A stretch of 64,000 bases of DNA from Pedobacter sp. WC2423 (GCF_040822065.1 NZ_CP162005.1:3224001-3288000); one strand, 5' to 3'; positions 48,803-60,163 are shown, counted from the first letter of the stretch. Notes: generated by a model not told the origin, from the sequence alone. Translations and numbers: made by a program.

Positions 48803-49254
48803 ACAGCAAAGGATGTCCAGTTTTTGCCTTCATTACCAAAAATAAAATAACCAGGATAAAGCATTTCTGCCATGTCTTCCATAGCCTCTACAAAGGATAC
48901 CGGATCACTTAAAAAGGCAGAAGTGTCTTCCATCAGATAAACACGGTTATAAGCAACTGCCGGCCATTCCTTTGCTAAAAGCGCAGGTACCATTCCCATC
49001 AGCTGTACAATACCTGTATTGGTTTGATGATAGATCAGTACTTTTGCCTGCTCAGCAATTTCAAGCACTTCGCCACCAACAGCCTCCAGGAGCACGTTCA
49101 AAACGTGGTTAGGCGTATTATTGGTATCCAGGCATATGACAGGCACTTTGTCCATAAATTTAATCTTATGCAGAATAATATCCGCACGCTCCTGCAAATC
49201 TTCGCGCAGCGTTTCATCCCCAACATTATTTATAAGTGCATTTAAAAAAGACAT
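48799..49254 (-). CDS. truncated BtuF-like (periplasmic-binding fold) protein without signal peptide
   Basis: 151 residues. The second half (WPAVAYNRVYLMEDTSAFLS, then FVEAMEDMAEMLYPGYF) resembles the C-terminal lobe of cobalamin/heme-type ABC binding proteins, where RVYxxDGxAYFxRPGPR and LxEILHP occur. The N-terminal lobe, signal peptide and lipobox are missing, so it is not a normal binding protein. It may be a cytosolic domain repurposed for another role. Divergent from the solute-binding lipoprotein gene, 18-45 bases away. Confidence 0.6.
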   Translation of the reverse strand: MSFLNALINNVGDETLREDLQERADIILHKIKFMDKVPVICLDTNNTPNHVLNVLLEAVGGEVLEIAEQAKVLIYHQTNTGIVQLMGMVPALLAKEWPAVAYNRVYLMEDTSAFLSDPVSFVEAMEDMAEMLYPGYFIFGNEGKNWTSFAV

Positions 49255-49299
49255 ATCGATTAATTTATTACTTTGTGCAAAAGTAATATTCCTGACCTG

Positions 49300-50937
49300 A
49301 TGCCCCGAATTATAAAAAATATATTTTACACTTTATGTCTGATTACACTCGCTGGCTGCCATTCCGGGACACAGGACACTGATAAAAAAGTCTTTAACCT
49401 GAATTTTGACCAGAGCCTGACTTCATTGGACCCGGCTTTTGCCCGTAATCAGCCTGCCATATGGATGATGAACCAGCTTTTTAACGGGCTTGTCCAGGCA
49501 GACAGTGCCCTGAATACTATTCCCGCAATTGCCAGCTCATGGGAAGTCGCTCCCGACGGGCTTCAATATACTTTTCATCTGCGCAATGATGTGTACTTTC
49601 ACGATGATCCTCTTTTCACAAACGGAAAAGGAAGAAAAGTTGTTGCAGCAGATTTTGCCTATAGTTTTAACCGTTTGTCAGATCCCAAAGTGGCTTCTTC
49701 CGGAGGCTGGATTTTTAGTGATAAAGTAAAAGACAAAAGCAGCTTCCAGGCACTCAATGATACTACCTTAATTATTCACCTGATCAAACCATTTCCAGCA
49801 TTCCTCAACCTTTTGACTACACAGTATTGTGTAGTTGTACCCCATGAAGTAGCAGACTATTATGGAAAGGATTTCAGAAGTCATCCGATAGGCACAGGGC
49901 CATTTCGTTTTAAATACTGGAAAGAAGAGGAAATCCTGGTGCTATTGAAAAACGAAAATTACTGGGAGAAAGAGCATGGTCACAGACTCCCCTACCTGGA
50001 TGCTGTTAAAGTTTCTTTCATCACAGACAAACAAAGTGCATTCATGTCTTTCCTAAAAAAAGATCTTGATTTCTTTTACAGCGTAGATGGAAGTTACCGT
50101 GATGATATTTTAACCAAAAGTGGTCATATGACCCGCAAATACAAAGGGAAATTTCAGTTAATCAAAGGAGCCTATTTATGTACCGAATATGTTGGCATAT
50201 TAGTAGACACCTCAAAATCCATTGTCAGAAATTCTCCCTTAAGATTTAAGAAAGTACGTCAGGCAATCAATTACGGCATAGATAAAGCAAAGCTGATCAA
50301 ATATCTGCGCAATAGTACAGGCACCCCTGCGACCTCTGGTTTTGTACCTGAAGGCATGCCTGGCTTTGATAGTATTAAAGTAAAAGGTTATCATTACGAC
50401 CCTGTAAAAGCTGCACAGTTACTGGCCGGAGCAGGCTATCCCCACGGAAAAGGGATGCCGGAAGTCACATTGAGTACTTCTACAACCTACAAAGATCTGA
50501 TCGAATTTATACAGGGTGAATTAAACTCATTGGGTATGAAAGTAAAAGTTGACGTTACACCAAGCTCGAGCTTAAGAGAGCTGATGTCTAAAAATGAAGT
50601 CAATTTTTTCAGAGGTTCCTGGATTGCTGATTATCCGGATGCAGAAAATTATCTTTCCGTTTTCTATTCTAAAAACCGTGTTCCTTACGGGCCAAACTAT
50701 ACCGGGTATTTCAATAAAGAATTTGACCGTTTATTTGAACAGAGCTATTACGAGAATGATGCAAAAAAGCGTTACGTATTATATCAGAAAATGGATAACA
50801 TGGTCATAGAGAATGCCTCTATTGTTCCTATTTTATATGATCAGTCCGTGACTATGCTGCAAAATAGCATTAGCGGGTACCCAATCAATCCATTAAGTGT
50901 AATGATCCTGAAACGGGTTAAAAAGAAACAGGATTAA
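49300..50937 (+). CDS. ABC transporter solute-binding lipoprotein, family 5 (oligopeptide type)
   Basis: Extracytoplasmic peptide/nickel-type binding protein of 545 residues from the ATG at 49300 (MPRIIKNIFYTLCLITLAGC), giving a clean lipobox at LAGC. An earlier ATG at 49273 would add nine residues. Typical blocks: LNFDQSLTSLDPAFARNQPA, MMNQLFNGLV, SWEVAPDGLQYTFHLRNDVY, HPIGTGPFRFKYWKEEE, and YGIDKAKLIKYLRN. No permease or ATPase genes are adjacent, so transport partners must lie elsewhere. Confidence 0.92.
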   Translation: MPRIIKNIFYTLCLITLAGCHSGTQDTDKKVFNLNFDQSLTSLDPAFARNQPAIWMMNQLFNGLVQADSALNTIPAIASSWEVAPDGLQYTFHLRNDVYFHDDPLFTNGKGRKVVAADFAYSFNRLSDPKVASSGGWIFSDKVKDKSSFQALNDTTLIIHLIKPFPAFLNLLTTQYCVVVPHEVADYYGKDFRSHPIGTGPFRFKYWKEEEILVLLKNENYWEKEHGHRLPYLDAVKVSFITDKQSAFMSFLKKDLDFFYSVDGSYRDDILTKSGHMTRKYKGKFQLIKGAYLCTEYVGILVDTSKSIVRNSPLRFKKVRQAINYGIDKAKLIKYLRNSTGTPATSGFVPEGMPGFDSIKVKGYHYDPVKAAQLLAGAGYPHGKGMPEVTLSTSTTYKDLIEFIQGELNSLGMKVKVDVTPSSSLRELMSKNEVNFFRGSWIADYPDAENYLSVFYSKNRVPYGPNYTGYFNKEFDRLFEQSYYENDAKKRYVLYQKMDNMVIENASIVPILYDQSVTMLQNSISGYPINPLSVMILKRVKKKQD

Positions 50938-50968
50938 ATTTTCAGCTGGCTGAAAATTTAATCCTGTT
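50927..50968. terminator. 20-bp bidirectional terminator
   Basis: Perfect 20-bp inverted repeat (50927-50946 and 50949-50968) with a 2-base loop, overlapping the end of the solute-binding gene and facing the convergent TonB-dependent receptor gene. Confidence 0.88.
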
Positions 50969-50980
50969 ATTGAGCTCAGC

Positions 50981-53410
50981 CTATTGTTTTGGAGCTGCAC
51001 CTCCGCCTAATCCTCCAGCACCTTCATCCTGTTTCAAATCGTCATTAGAAATCCCTTTTTTCTTTTTAGGAGCAGTAAAAGTAACCTTACCAAACTTATA
51101 ACTAAAGTTAACCCCAAAAGATCTTAGCGGATAATAAATATTCATATTCTGGCGGAAATCAGCCCCTGTATTCTCATTGTGAATATGCAGATCTCTTGAA
51201 AAGACATTCAATACATTGACACCAACCGTCGCTTTCTTTTTCATGATATCTTTCTTGAATGCACCGCCATAAAATGCCATTGGCCCTGAAGTACCCTGAA
51301 AAGTTCTTCTTGATGCATTATACACGCCGAAGATCTCCGTATTCCATCCGCCTTTAAAAGAAATTGCAGACCTCGCAAACACCGAGTAATTCACAAATAC
51401 ACCAGTACTCTGATTGGTCTGTGAATTTCTTAAATCATAAGTATTCAAGCTGAAATTACCCATTAAAGTCCATTTAGGTAATGGGTTATAAGTAGCGAAC
51501 ACGTTGGCACCGTAAGATTTATTCTTACCTACGTTGGCATAAGTAGTCAGTTTTTGATCAGGAAAATACAAACTCTCAATGACATCGGTAGTTGTACGGT
51601 AAAATATCGAGGCATTGATTACAGATCCCTTGATAAAGGTCGAATAACCAAGCTCCACAATATCACTGATTTCAGGATTCAAATTCGGATTACCCTGCTG
51701 CTGATTCTCCGGGTCATTCCTGTTTAAGAAAGGATTCAGATAAGACAAACTTGGTCTTTGCATCCTTGTATTATAGCTCAGTTTTAAGGTAGAATTTCCC
51801 TTCAGTGTTTTGGAGACAATTATACTTGGAAATAAATTAGTATAGTTATTATTGAAATTCAGTGAAGAACCGGAAACACCGCTGATATCAGTGTATTCTG
51901 CCCTTAAACCACCCTTAACATCAAACAACTGAGCAAGTTTAAAACTTAAAACGCCATAAACTGCACCCACATTCTGTTTATAATCAAAATCCTGTTCGCT
52001 GCTTTGATATTTACTTTTTATATCTCTTAGAATTCCTTTAACACCTGTTTCCAATGACATCGTTTTACTAAAAGGATATACATAATCCGTTTGTAACGTA
52101 TACTCATTATTTTTTCCCGTATTATCACCATTGACATCAGGAGCCAGTGCTGACCCGTCCGGATTAATCAGGCTGGTATTAAACTGAGTTGTATTTCTGC
52201 CAAAACTTGCCTGACCGGAAACCGTAAACTCTTCTCCTTCTTTTTTGGTTGTTTTTCTGTAGTCGGCACTCCAGTCTATATTATTCAGACTACTCTTGCT
52301 ATCAGAAGAACGTACATAAGTCCGCAATATAGTATCCATGATACTGCTGGTCACATTTGAACTTCCTTTTGCACCATTCGAAAAATCATTGTATTTAATA
52401 TTCGTAGAAAGACTGTTATAGGCGTTAATATCATAATCCAGACCTATACTTCCATTATAAGCATATCTTTTTGCTTTACTGAACCCGTCCTGAAAGATAT
52501 GTGATTGCTGGCTGTAGACATCATTTTCTAAAACAACTCTCGTATTCTGAGGGATTGCATACTGCCCGCCAAAGCTTGAGTTGATTCCTAAACGTCCCTT
52601 TTTAGCATTTAAACTAAAATTTCCATTATTCTGGCGTGTACCAACTGATAACGAAGCATTACCATTTACACCCTGAGCAGTTTTCTTCTTGGTAATGATA
52701 TTAATAATTCCACCAGCACCCTCTGCATCATATTTTGCCGAAGGACTTGTAATGACCTCTACACTTTTAATCTCTTCTGCCGGAATCATTTTCAAAGCAT
52801 CAGCAACACTATTCGACATTGTTCCGGACGGTTTCCCATTAATCAGTACCCTAACCGCAGAACTCCCGCGAAGGGATGGATTTCCATCAATATCTACAGT
52901 GACCATGGGTACTTTACGCATGACATCCCCCGCATTACCTCCTGATGTGGTTACATCCTGTTCCGCATTATAAACCAATTTATCAATTTTAGTTTCTATC
53001 ATCGGCGTTTTACCAACAATAGCGACTTCTTTCAGATTGCTCTCCGTACCCGTCAGTAAAATGTTTCCCAGGTTCAGATCAGGTTTCTCAGGACTGGTTT
53101 TCACTAACATAGTTTTACCCTTATAGCCCATAAAACCAATCAATAACTTATAATCATCAGGTGATACATTTTGCAGTACAACCTTGCCTTTTGCATCAGT
53201 TACACCCCCGTTAATCGATTTATTATCTTTAACCCTAACCAGGGATACCGTTGCATAATCAACAGGTTGTTTAGTAGCAGAGTCAATAATAACAGCACTT
53301 ATTTTTCCGGTTATAGTAACTTTCTGTGCTCCTCCACCAAGCGTGAATTGGGCATTAACCTGCTGTAGTAGTCCCAGAAAGACAAATAGTAGTAGTAATT
53401 TTTTTTTCAT
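50981..53410 (-). CDS. TonB-dependent receptor, outer-membrane beta-barrel family (PF14905 type)
   Basis: 809 residues: signal peptide (1-20), carboxypeptidase-like regulatory domain (ISAVIIDSATKQPVDYATVS), plug (KVPMVTVDIDGNPSLRGSSA, VEVITSPSAKYDAEGAGGII), and a barrel of the OMP_b-brl_3 type. The C-terminus has an unusual tail of Lys, then Gly and Asp (KKKKGISNDDLKQDEGAGGL) after the last barrel strand. No SusD partner is present, so it is not a SusC. Substrate unknown. Upstream flank (53411-53623) is AT-rich without a gene. Confidence 0.92.
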   Translation of the reverse strand: MKKKLLLLFVFLGLLQQVNAQFTLGGGAQKVTITGKISAVIIDSATKQPVDYATVSLVRVKDNKSINGGVTDAKGKVVLQNVSPDDYKLLIGFMGYKGKTMLVKTSPEKPDLNLGNILLTGTESNLKEVAIVGKTPMIETKIDKLVYNAEQDVTTSGGNAGDVMRKVPMVTVDIDGNPSLRGSSAVRVLINGKPSGTMSNSVADALKMIPAEEIKSVEVITSPSAKYDAEGAGGIINIITKKKTAQGVNGNASLSVGTRQNNGNFSLNAKKGRLGINSSFGGQYAIPQNTRVVLENDVYSQQSHIFQDGFSKAKRYAYNGSIGLDYDINAYNSLSTNIKYNDFSNGAKGSSNVTSSIMDTILRTYVRSSDSKSSLNNIDWSADYRKTTKKEGEEFTVSGQASFGRNTTQFNTSLINPDGSALAPDVNGDNTGKNNEYTLQTDYVYPFSKTMSLETGVKGILRDIKSKYQSSEQDFDYKQNVGAVYGVLSFKLAQLFDVKGGLRAEYTDISGVSGSSLNFNNNYTNLFPSIIVSKTLKGNSTLKLSYNTRMQRPSLSYLNPFLNRNDPENQQQGNPNLNPEISDIVELGYSTFIKGSVINASIFYRTTTDVIESLYFPDQKLTTYANVGKNKSYGANVFATYNPLPKWTLMGNFSLNTYDLRNSQTNQSTGVFVNYSVFARSAISFKGGWNTEIFGVYNASRRTFQGTSGPMAFYGGAFKKDIMKKKATVGVNVLNVFSRDLHIHNENTGADFRQNMNIYYPLRSFGVNFSYKFGKVTFTAPKKKKGISNDDLKQDEGAGGLGGGAAPKQ

Positions 53411-53623
53411 AGTTTAGTAATCGTGTGATTCTGTGTGTGTTGTTTAGTCGCTGCAAATTTAACTTTGTTACTGGCTATTTAAAATTCTTTTTACCTATCA
53501 GATAATTATAAGCGGTAAACAGCAGAAATTTACCAGTAATTATTGGAAATGCCTTTAAATAAAAATGGTTATTAAAGATTTGACACCTTAATAACCATTC
53601 TGTATATTATATATGTGATTGAA

Positions 53624-56419
53624 TTAAATCACAATATTCACAATACGGCCCTTAACGATAATCACTTTTTTAGGTGTTTTACCCTCAAGATATTTCTGGA
53701 CCTGTTCATCAGCCAGTACAATTTCTTCAATCTCTTTAGCCTCAAGCGCTAAACTCAGGTTTAAATTTAACCTTGTTTTTCCGTTTACAGAAACAGGATA
53801 ACTGAATTCATCTTCCACTAAATAAGCCGGATTAAACTCCGGATAAGCAGCATAAGATAAACTACCCTCATTTCCTAACAATGACCATAATTCTTCCGTA
53901 ATATGCGGTGCATACGGAGAAAGGACAACAACCAGATCCTGTAAAATACTGCGTTTATTACATTTAAGATCCGTCAGTTCATTTACAGCGATCATAAAGC
54001 TGGATACCGAAGTATTGAATGAAAAACGCTCAATATCATCCTGTACCTTTTTAATGATTTTATGTAATGCCTTTAATTCAGCTTTTGAAGGTTCAGCATC
54101 AGATACCGTAAATTCCCAGGAGTCATTGTGGAATAAGCGCCAGAATTTACGAAGGAACTTAAATACCCCTTCAATTCCATTGGTATTCCATGGTTTACTT
54201 TGTTCAAGCGGGCCTAAGAACATTTCGTACATCCTTAGCGTATCTGCACCATAACTGGCAATCAGTACATCAGGATTCACCACATTGAAATAAGACTTGG
54301 ACATTTTTTCTACCTCTACTCCACAGATATATTTACCATTCTCCAGGATAAATTCTGCATCAGCAAACTCAGGTCTGAATAACTTAAATTTTTCAATATC
54401 CAGGATTTCATGCTCTACAATATTGACATCGACACGTAATGCCGAGGTTTTATAATTGTTCTTTAAACCATGAGAAACCAAAGTATGAGTACCTTTACCC
54501 GATTCATCAGCTACCCGGTAAACAAAATTAGTTCTGCCCTGGATCATTCCCTGGTTAATCAGTTTTTTGAAAGGCTCTTCTTCTTTTACATAACCCATAT
54601 CTTTCAGGAACTTATTCCAGAAACGGCTGTAAAGCAAGTGGCCCGTAGCATGTTCGGCACCACCGATATATAAATCTACGTCTTTCCAGTATTCAATCGC
54701 TTGCTGACCAGCAAAACTCTTTTCATTATTGGAATCCATATAACGATACCAGTACCAGCTTGAACCCGCCCATCCTGGCATGGTACTCAGCTCATAATGA
54801 TACTGATTTTCGTAAGTCCAGTTTTCAGCTCTGCCCAGCGGCGGTTCACCAGTTTCTGTTGGCAAATACTTATCAACCTCAGGTAACAATAAAGGTAACT
54901 CCTCTTCCTTAATCAAATAAGGCAGCCCATTTTTAAAGTATACCGGAATAGGCTCTCCCCAATAGCGCTGACGACCAAATATCGCATCACGCATACGGAA
55001 ATTCACCTTCGCTTTTCCTGCACCCTGATCTTCCAGCCATTTATTCAGCGTAGTTACAGCTTCTGCATAAGTCATTCCGTTGATAAAACCAGAATTGATA
55101 TATTTACCTTCTTTAGTACTGTCAGCCTGTACATCAATAGCTGTTTGCGCATCAAGAATCTGAACCACCGGCAAATTAAAATGCTTTGCAAATAACCAGT
55201 CACGCTGATCACCACTCGGCACGCCCATTACCGCACCAGTTCCATAACCAGCAAGCACATAATCAGCGATCCATAACTGGATACGCTCACCACTTACCGG
55301 GTTTACCACATAAGTACCCGTAAAAGCACCAGAAACTGTTTTAGTATCCGCCATACGGTCTAACTCAGATTTCTTTTTAGTCTGTTCTATATAATTCTTA
55401 ATATCACTTACCTGTGCTGGCGTAGTCAATGCTGCGACCAGTTCATGTTCCGGAGCTAGTACTACATAAGAAACACCAAAAATAGTATCCACACGAGTGG
55501 TAAATACTTCAATGTAATCCGTATTGATGTCTGCATCGGTCTCAATTTTGAAGCGGACACTCGCCCCAACACTCTTACCAATCCAGTTCCGCTGCATTTC
55601 CTTAACCGGTTCCGGCCAGTCAATTGTATTTAAACCTTGTAACAAACGCTCTGCATAAGCAGAAATACGCATGCTCCACTGCATCATTTTTTTCTGTTCT
55701 ACCGGATGGCCGCCACGTTCAGAGAAACCATCTTTAACTTCATCATTAGCCAGTACCGTTCCTAATGCTGCGCACCAGTTTACTGTACTTTCCTTCAAAA
55801 ATGTTAAACGGTATTTTAACAGCTCTTCCTGTTTTTCTTCCGCGGTCATATTTGCCCAGTCACTTGGCATGAAATTTTTCACGTCCTCATCACTTGCTGC
55901 TTTTACATCAGCACTGCCCGAAGCATTGAATTTTTCAATTAACGTACTGATATCTTCCGCGCGGTCAGTTTCCAGGTTATACCAGGAATTGAACAGCTGC
56001 ATAAACACCCATTGCGTCCACTTATAATATTCAGGTTCGCTGGTCCGTACTTCGCGGCTCCAGTCAAAAGAAAAACCAATCTGATCCAGCTGACGGCGGT
56101 AAGTACTGATATTCGCTTCAGTAGTTAATGCCGGGTGCTGTCCTGTTTGTATCGCATATTGTTCAGCAGGTAAACCAAATGAATCATATCCCATCGGATG
56201 TAAAACATTGTAACCTTTTAATCTTTTGTATCTTGAAAATATATCGGAGGCAATATAGCCCAGTGGGTGGCCAACATGTAAACCCGCACCCGATGGGTAT
56301 GGAAACATATCAAGCACATAAAATTTAGGTTTGGCTGATGTTGCCTCTGCTTTAAACGTCTGGTGTGCTGCCCAAAACCCCTGCCACTTCTGTTCTATTT
56401 CTTTAAATTGGTAATCCAT
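53624..56419 (-). CDS. leuS: leucyl-tRNA synthetase
   Basis: Charges tRNA-Leu. 931 residues. HIGH-type motif in [20 protein letters not shown], the editing (CP1) domain with [20 protein letters not shown], a zinc-free connective region, and the KMSKS loop ([16 protein letters not shown]). C-terminal anticodon-binding part with [17 protein letters not shown]. Bacterial-type LeuS of usual length. Single gene. Confidence 0.97.
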   Translation of the reverse strand: MDYQFKEIEQKWQGFWAAHQTFKAEATSAKPKFYVLDMFPYPSGAGLHVGHPLGYIASDIFSRYKRLKGYNVLHPMGYDSFGLPAEQYAIQTGQHPALTTEANISTYRRQLDQIGFSFDWSREVRTSEPEYYKWTQWVFMQLFNSWYNLETDRAEDISTLIEKFNASGSADVKAASDEDVKNFMPSDWANMTAEEKQEELLKYRLTFLKESTVNWCAALGTVLANDEVKDGFSERGGHPVEQKKMMQWSMRISAYAERLLQGLNTIDWPEPVKEMQRNWIGKSVGASVRFKIETDADINTDYIEVFTTRVDTIFGVSYVVLAPEHELVAALTTPAQVSDIKNYIEQTKKKSELDRMADTKTVSGAFTGTYVVNPVSGERIQLWIADYVLAGYGTGAVMGVPSGDQRDWLFAKHFNLPVVQILDAQTAIDVQADSTKEGKYINSGFINGMTYAEAVTTLNKWLEDQGAGKAKVNFRMRDAIFGRQRYWGEPIPVYFKNGLPYLIKEEELPLLLPEVDKYLPTETGEPPLGRAENWTYENQYHYELSTMPGWAGSSWYWYRYMDSNNEKSFAGQQAIEYWKDVDLYIGGAEHATGHLLYSRFWNKFLKDMGYVKEEEPFKKLINQGMIQGRTNFVYRVADESGKGTHTLVSHGLKNNYKTSALRVDVNIVEHEILDIEKFKLFRPEFADAEFILENGKYICGVEVEKMSKSYFNVVNPDVLIASYGADTLRMYEMFLGPLEQSKPWNTNGIEGVFKFLRKFWRLFHNDSWEFTVSDAEPSKAELKALHKIIKKVQDDIERFSFNTSVSSFMIAVNELTDLKCNKRSILQDLVVVLSPYAPHITEELWSLLGNEGSLSYAAYPEFNPAYLVEDEFSYPVSVNGKTRLNLNLSLALEAKEIEEIVLADEQVQKYLEGKTPKKVIIVKGRIVNIVI

Positions 56420-56605
56420 TACAAAAATCCTTTATATACCGCGAAAATAAAGAAATTAAGGAGGTTTCAGAAGCCTTATCAAAAGAACTTTAGCGATATA
56501 AACGATATTCATACCAAACAAGATATTTTACCCGTTTAAAAGGCATCTAGTTTGCATATATTTTTTTATTTTCGCAGAACATAAAATACACCCAACTCAT
56601 AAAAT

Positions 56606-57484
56606 ATGGAAGAATTTGAAGTTAGTGATGCTTCTAAGAAGACGAAAACCATTTATATCTCTACTATATTTAGTATAACCCTGGTTTTGTTGATGCTTGG
56701 CGTATTAGGACTGATACTGGTACATGCAAAGAATCTTTCTAACTATGTAAAAGAGAATATTGTATTAAATATCATCGTTGACGAAGGCGCAAAAGAAGCA
56801 GATGTTATTCAGTTCAGAAAGGAACTTGACGCTAACCCGGCCGTTAAACAGACAGAATATGTCAATAAAGAAGTAGCTGCAAAAAATCTTACACAAGATT
56901 TAGGAGAAGACTTCGTGAATTTTCTGGGTTACAACCCCTTGTTGTCTACCGTAGATGTTTACCTGAAAGCTGACTATGCCAACAATAAAAGTATTGACGC
57001 CTTAAAAGCAAACATCAGTAAAAACCCGGTTGTTAAAGAAGTCATTTACCAGAGTTCACTAATTGATATGGTGAATAAAAACATCAATACCATTGGTTTA
57101 ATTGTATTGGGATTTGCCGCTATATTACTGGTAATCTCTGTGGCCTTAATCAACAATACCATCAGACTGGCAATTTATTCACAGCGTTTCCTGATCAAAA
57201 GCATGCAGCTTGTAGGTGCAACAAAAAACTTTATCCGCAAACCCTTTATCTTCTGGGCAATGCTGCATGGCTTAATCGCTTCTTTTATCGCTATCCTGAT
57301 CTTGCTTGGCCTTTTATATTACGCACAAAAAGAGATTCCTGAGATCATTATTCTAAGAAATTATACCGAATTTGGTATTGTCCTGCTTGGTTTGGTCGGG
57401 CTGGGAATTTTCCTGACCGCGCTGAGTACAAGCTTTGCAGTAAGCAAATATTTACGTTTAAAAATTTACGACCTTTACAGATAA
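56606..57484 (+). CDS. ftsX: cell-division protein FtsX
   Basis: Permease-like partner of FtsE that regulates cell-wall hydrolases at the septum. 292 residues: a helix near 20-45, an extracytoplasmic domain (about 50-165), and three further helices (about 170-195, 215-245 and 258-285). Conserved: YVKENIVLNIIVDEGAKEAD, YSQRFLIKSMQLVGATKNFI and the ending SKYLRLKIYDLYR. ftsE is not adjacent, as is common in Bacteroidota. First gene of a run ending at ribF. Confidence 0.95.
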   Translation: MEEFEVSDASKKTKTIYISTIFSITLVLLMLGVLGLILVHAKNLSNYVKENIVLNIIVDEGAKEADVIQFRKELDANPAVKQTEYVNKEVAAKNLTQDLGEDFVNFLGYNPLLSTVDVYLKADYANNKSIDALKANISKNPVVKEVIYQSSLIDMVNKNINTIGLIVLGFAAILLVISVALINNTIRLAIYSQRFLIKSMQLVGATKNFIRKPFIFWAMLHGLIASFIAILILLGLLYYAQKEIPEIIILRNYTEFGIVLLGLVGLGIFLTALSTSFAVSKYLRLKIYDLYR

Positions 57485-57490
57485 TAACAA

Positions 57491-57715
57491 ATGATCGAGA
57501 AAAAAACTAGTCCAGCAACGCAGGACCCTAAAAATGAAATGGTTTTTACAAAAAAGAATTATCAGCTGTTGTTAATCAGTATGGCTATTGTTGTGGCTGG
57601 ATTTATGCTGATGATCGGAACAACTGACATTTATGATTTAAGAAAAACACTTCTTGCGCCAATGGTTGTCCTTTTTGGATTTGGATTTGGTATTTACGCA
57701 ATCCTGAAAAAGTAA
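57491..57715 (+). CDS. DUF3098 membrane protein
   Basis: 74 residues with two predicted membrane helices (about 28-46 and 56-72): [20 protein letters not shown], then [20 protein letters not shown]. This Bacteroidota family regularly sits between ftsX and uppP, as here (6 and 7 bases). Function unknown; position suggests envelope growth. Confidence 0.9.
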   Translation: MIEKKTSPATQDPKNEMVFTKKNYQLLLISMAIVVAGFMLMIGTTDIYDLRKTLLAPMVVLFGFGFGIYAILKK

Positions 57716-57722
57716 GCTGTAC

Positions 57723-58517
57723 ATGACTCTTATAGATGCCATTATTCTCGCTGTAATAGAGGGACTGACTGAGTTTTTGCCAGTTTCTTCTACTGGCCAT
57801 ATGATCCTTGCCTCTTCCTTTATGGGAATTGCATCCGATCCTTTCGTTAAACTGTTTACCATTGCCATTCAACTGGGAGCAATTCTTTCGGTAGTTGTTT
57901 TGTACTTCAGACGTTTCTTCAAAACAATTGGTTTCTACGTTAAATTACTGGTTGCTTTTATTCCCGCAGCTATTTTTGGATTACTGCTCAGCAAAAAGAT
58001 TGACCAGATGCTGGAAAGCCCGATGACAGTTGCCATATCTTTAGTAGTTGGAGGTATCATCCTTCTTTTTGTAGACAAATGGTTTAATCAGCCAGCTATC
58101 CATGAAGAAGAAGAGATCAGTTACCTTACTGCTTTAAAAATCGGCTTTTTTCAATGTCTGGCTATGATACCAGGTACATCAAGATCCGGCGCAAGTATTG
58201 TTGGTGGTATGTCCATGAAACTAAGCAGAAAAGTAGCTGCTGAGTTCTCTTTCTTTCTGGCTGTCCCTACGATGTTTGCTGCAACAGGAAAAAAGTTATT
58301 CGATTTTTATAAAGAAGGCCATACCATTAGCCACGATCAGATCCAATTGCTTGTTATCGCTAATGTCATTGCATTTATTGTAGCCTTACTTGCTATTAAA
58401 AGTTTTATCGGTTACCTGAACAAACACGGATTTAAAGTGTTTGGATGGTATCGTATCATTGCTGGATTGATCATCATTGTATTAATATATAGCGGGCATA
58501 ACCTGCAAATAATTTAA
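57723..58517 (+). CDS. uppP: undecaprenyl-diphosphatase
   Basis: Membrane phosphatase that recycles undecaprenyl diphosphate to the monophosphate carrier for peptidoglycan and gives bacitracin tolerance. 264 residues, eight predicted helices. Motifs: [20 protein letters not shown] (catalytic Glu and Ser) and [18 protein letters not shown] (phosphate binding). Part of the ftsX-DUF3098-uppP-truB-yitT-ribF run. Confidence 0.96.
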   Translation: MTLIDAIILAVIEGLTEFLPVSSTGHMILASSFMGIASDPFVKLFTIAIQLGAILSVVVLYFRRFFKTIGFYVKLLVAFIPAAIFGLLLSKKIDQMLESPMTVAISLVVGGIILLFVDKWFNQPAIHEEEEISYLTALKIGFFQCLAMIPGTSRSGASIVGGMSMKLSRKVAAEFSFFLAVPTMFAATGKKLFDFYKEGHTISHDQIQLLVIANVIAFIVALLAIKSFIGYLNKHGFKVFGWYRIIAGLIIIVLIYSGHNLQII

Positions 58518-58550
58518 TGTGTAAATTGCAGCTTAATTTAGATTACCATT

Positions 58551-59294
58551 TTGAGCGCACAAAAGTTACTGGAAAGAACCTTCAATTTTGCCGAAGGAGA
58601 GTTATTACTCATCAATAAACCCTATAAGTGGACGAGTTTTGATGTAGTAGGGAAAATAAGAAATTCGTTAAAACCCCTGAAATTAAAAGTTGGCCATGCA
58701 GGGACATTAGACCCGCTGGCTACAGGCTTATTGATTTTATGTACAGGCAAACTGACTAAACAGATCGATACCTTTCAGGCAGAAGACAAAGAATATACCG
58801 GAACGATGATCCTGGGGGCTACAACGCCCTCTTTTGATATGGAGACGGTAGTGGACCAGGAATATCCACTCACTAATTTAACTGAAGAAGCAATTTATGC
58901 CGCTACTGCACCATTTACCGGTGACATACAGCAATATCCACCAGCCCATTCCGCAGTCAAAGTAAACGGAGAACGTTTATATGTCAAAGCCCGCAGAGGC
59001 GAAGAACAGGAATTGAGGCTTCGTTTTGTATCCGTACCCGTCTTTGAGATTACCCGTATTGCTTTACCAGAGGTTGACTTCAGAATTATTTGCAGTAAAG
59101 GTACTTACATCAGATCACTGGTTTCAGATTTCGGAAAACATCTTGAAAATGGTGCTTATTTATCGAAACTTACCCGCACCAGAAGTGGTAATTTCTCTTT
59201 AGAAGACGCCTTTGAAGTAACCGATCTGGTAGAATACCTTAAAAACAAAAGAGAAGCAGCCGCAGCCGGACAAGCTGATACAAATACCCAATAG
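58551..59294 (+). CDS. truB: tRNA pseudouridine-55 synthase TruB
   Basis: Makes pseudouridine in the T loop of tRNAs. 247 residues. INKPYKWTSFDVVGKI, then VGHAGTLDPLATGLLILCTG with the catalytic Asp54, then YTGTMILGATTPSFDME and GTYIRSLVSDFGKHLENGAY. The first codon is TTG at 58551; no ATG lies in a suitable position, so TTG is the start. 33 bases after uppP. Confidence 0.96.
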   Translation: MSAQKLLERTFNFAEGELLLINKPYKWTSFDVVGKIRNSLKPLKLKVGHAGTLDPLATGLLILCTGKLTKQIDTFQAEDKEYTGTMILGATTPSFDMETVVDQEYPLTNLTEEAIYAATAPFTGDIQQYPPAHSAVKVNGERLYVKARRGEEQELRLRFVSVPVFEITRIALPEVDFRIICSKGTYIRSLVSDFGKHLENGAYLSKLTRTRSGNFSLEDAFEVTDLVEYLKNKREAAAAGQADTNTQ

Positions 59295-59299
59295 CAACC

Positions 59300-60163
59300 A
59301 TGCACAATCATCTCAAAAATACTTACTTGCGTCATTTAAAAGATTTTACCCTGATCGGGCTGGGTATTGTTTCTGCCTGCTTTGGTCTTAAAAGCTTTTT
59401 AATGCCCAGTGAGTTTATAGATGGCGGAGTGACAGGTATATCCCTACTGATCAGTACGCTGACTGGTTTTAAACTATCCTATCTGATTCTGCTGATCAAT
59501 ATCCCTTTTGTGATTCTGGGTTATTCACAGATTGGTAAAGGATTTGCCATAAAAACAGCATTAGCGATTATTACCCTTGCTATTTTTCTGATTATCCTGC
59601 CTTTTCAGCCAGTTACCCATGATAAATTACTGATCGCTTTTTTTGGCGGTCTGTTTTTAGGCGGCGGAATTGGTCTGGCTATGCGCGGCGGATGCGTCAT
59701 TGACGGCACAGAAGTACTCGCCTTATATATCAGTAAGAACAGCATGCTGACTGTTGGAAATATTATCCTGATCCTTAACATTGTCATTTTTGGGGTTGCG
59801 GCAATTTTCCTGGATATAGAAACGGCGATGTATGCCATTCTAACTTATTTATCAGCTTCCAAAACCATAGACTTTGTAGTCAACGGGCTGGAACAATATA
59901 TCGGAGTAACGATTATCTCTGAGAAAAAAGAAGAGATCAAGCTGTTCCTGATCAATGATATGAAAAGGGGCGTGACTATTTATAAAGGGGAAGGCGGATA
60001 CGGGGAGAAAAAAGAAATTGATATTTTATATACTGTAGTTACAAAACTTGAAATGGGTAAACTGCAAAATGAAATCCGCCAGCTGGATCCGGATGCTTTT
60101 ATTGTGCAGCAGCAGATTTCTGACCTCAAGGGTGGCGTAGTAAAACGACATGCCTTACATTAA
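59300..60163 (+). CDS. YitT family membrane protein
   Basis: 287 residues: five or six membrane helices (about 15-170) in which MPSEFIDGGVTGISLLISTL is the YitT signature, followed by a cytosolic DUF2179 domain (about 195-280) with TIISEKKEEIKLFLINDMKR, GVTIYKGEGGYGEKKEIDIL and QLDPDAFIVQQQ. Widespread, function unknown. Five bases after truB. Confidence 0.92.
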   Translation: MHNHLKNTYLRHLKDFTLIGLGIVSACFGLKSFLMPSEFIDGGVTGISLLISTLTGFKLSYLILLINIPFVILGYSQIGKGFAIKTALAIITLAIFLIILPFQPVTHDKLLIAFFGGLFLGGGIGLAMRGGCVIDGTEVLALYISKNSMLTVGNIILILNIVIFGVAAIFLDIETAMYAILTYLSASKTIDFVVNGLEQYIGVTIISEKKEEIKLFLINDMKRGVTIYKGEGGYGEKKEIDILYTVVTKLEMGKLQNEIRQLDPDAFIVQQQISDLKGGVVKRHALH

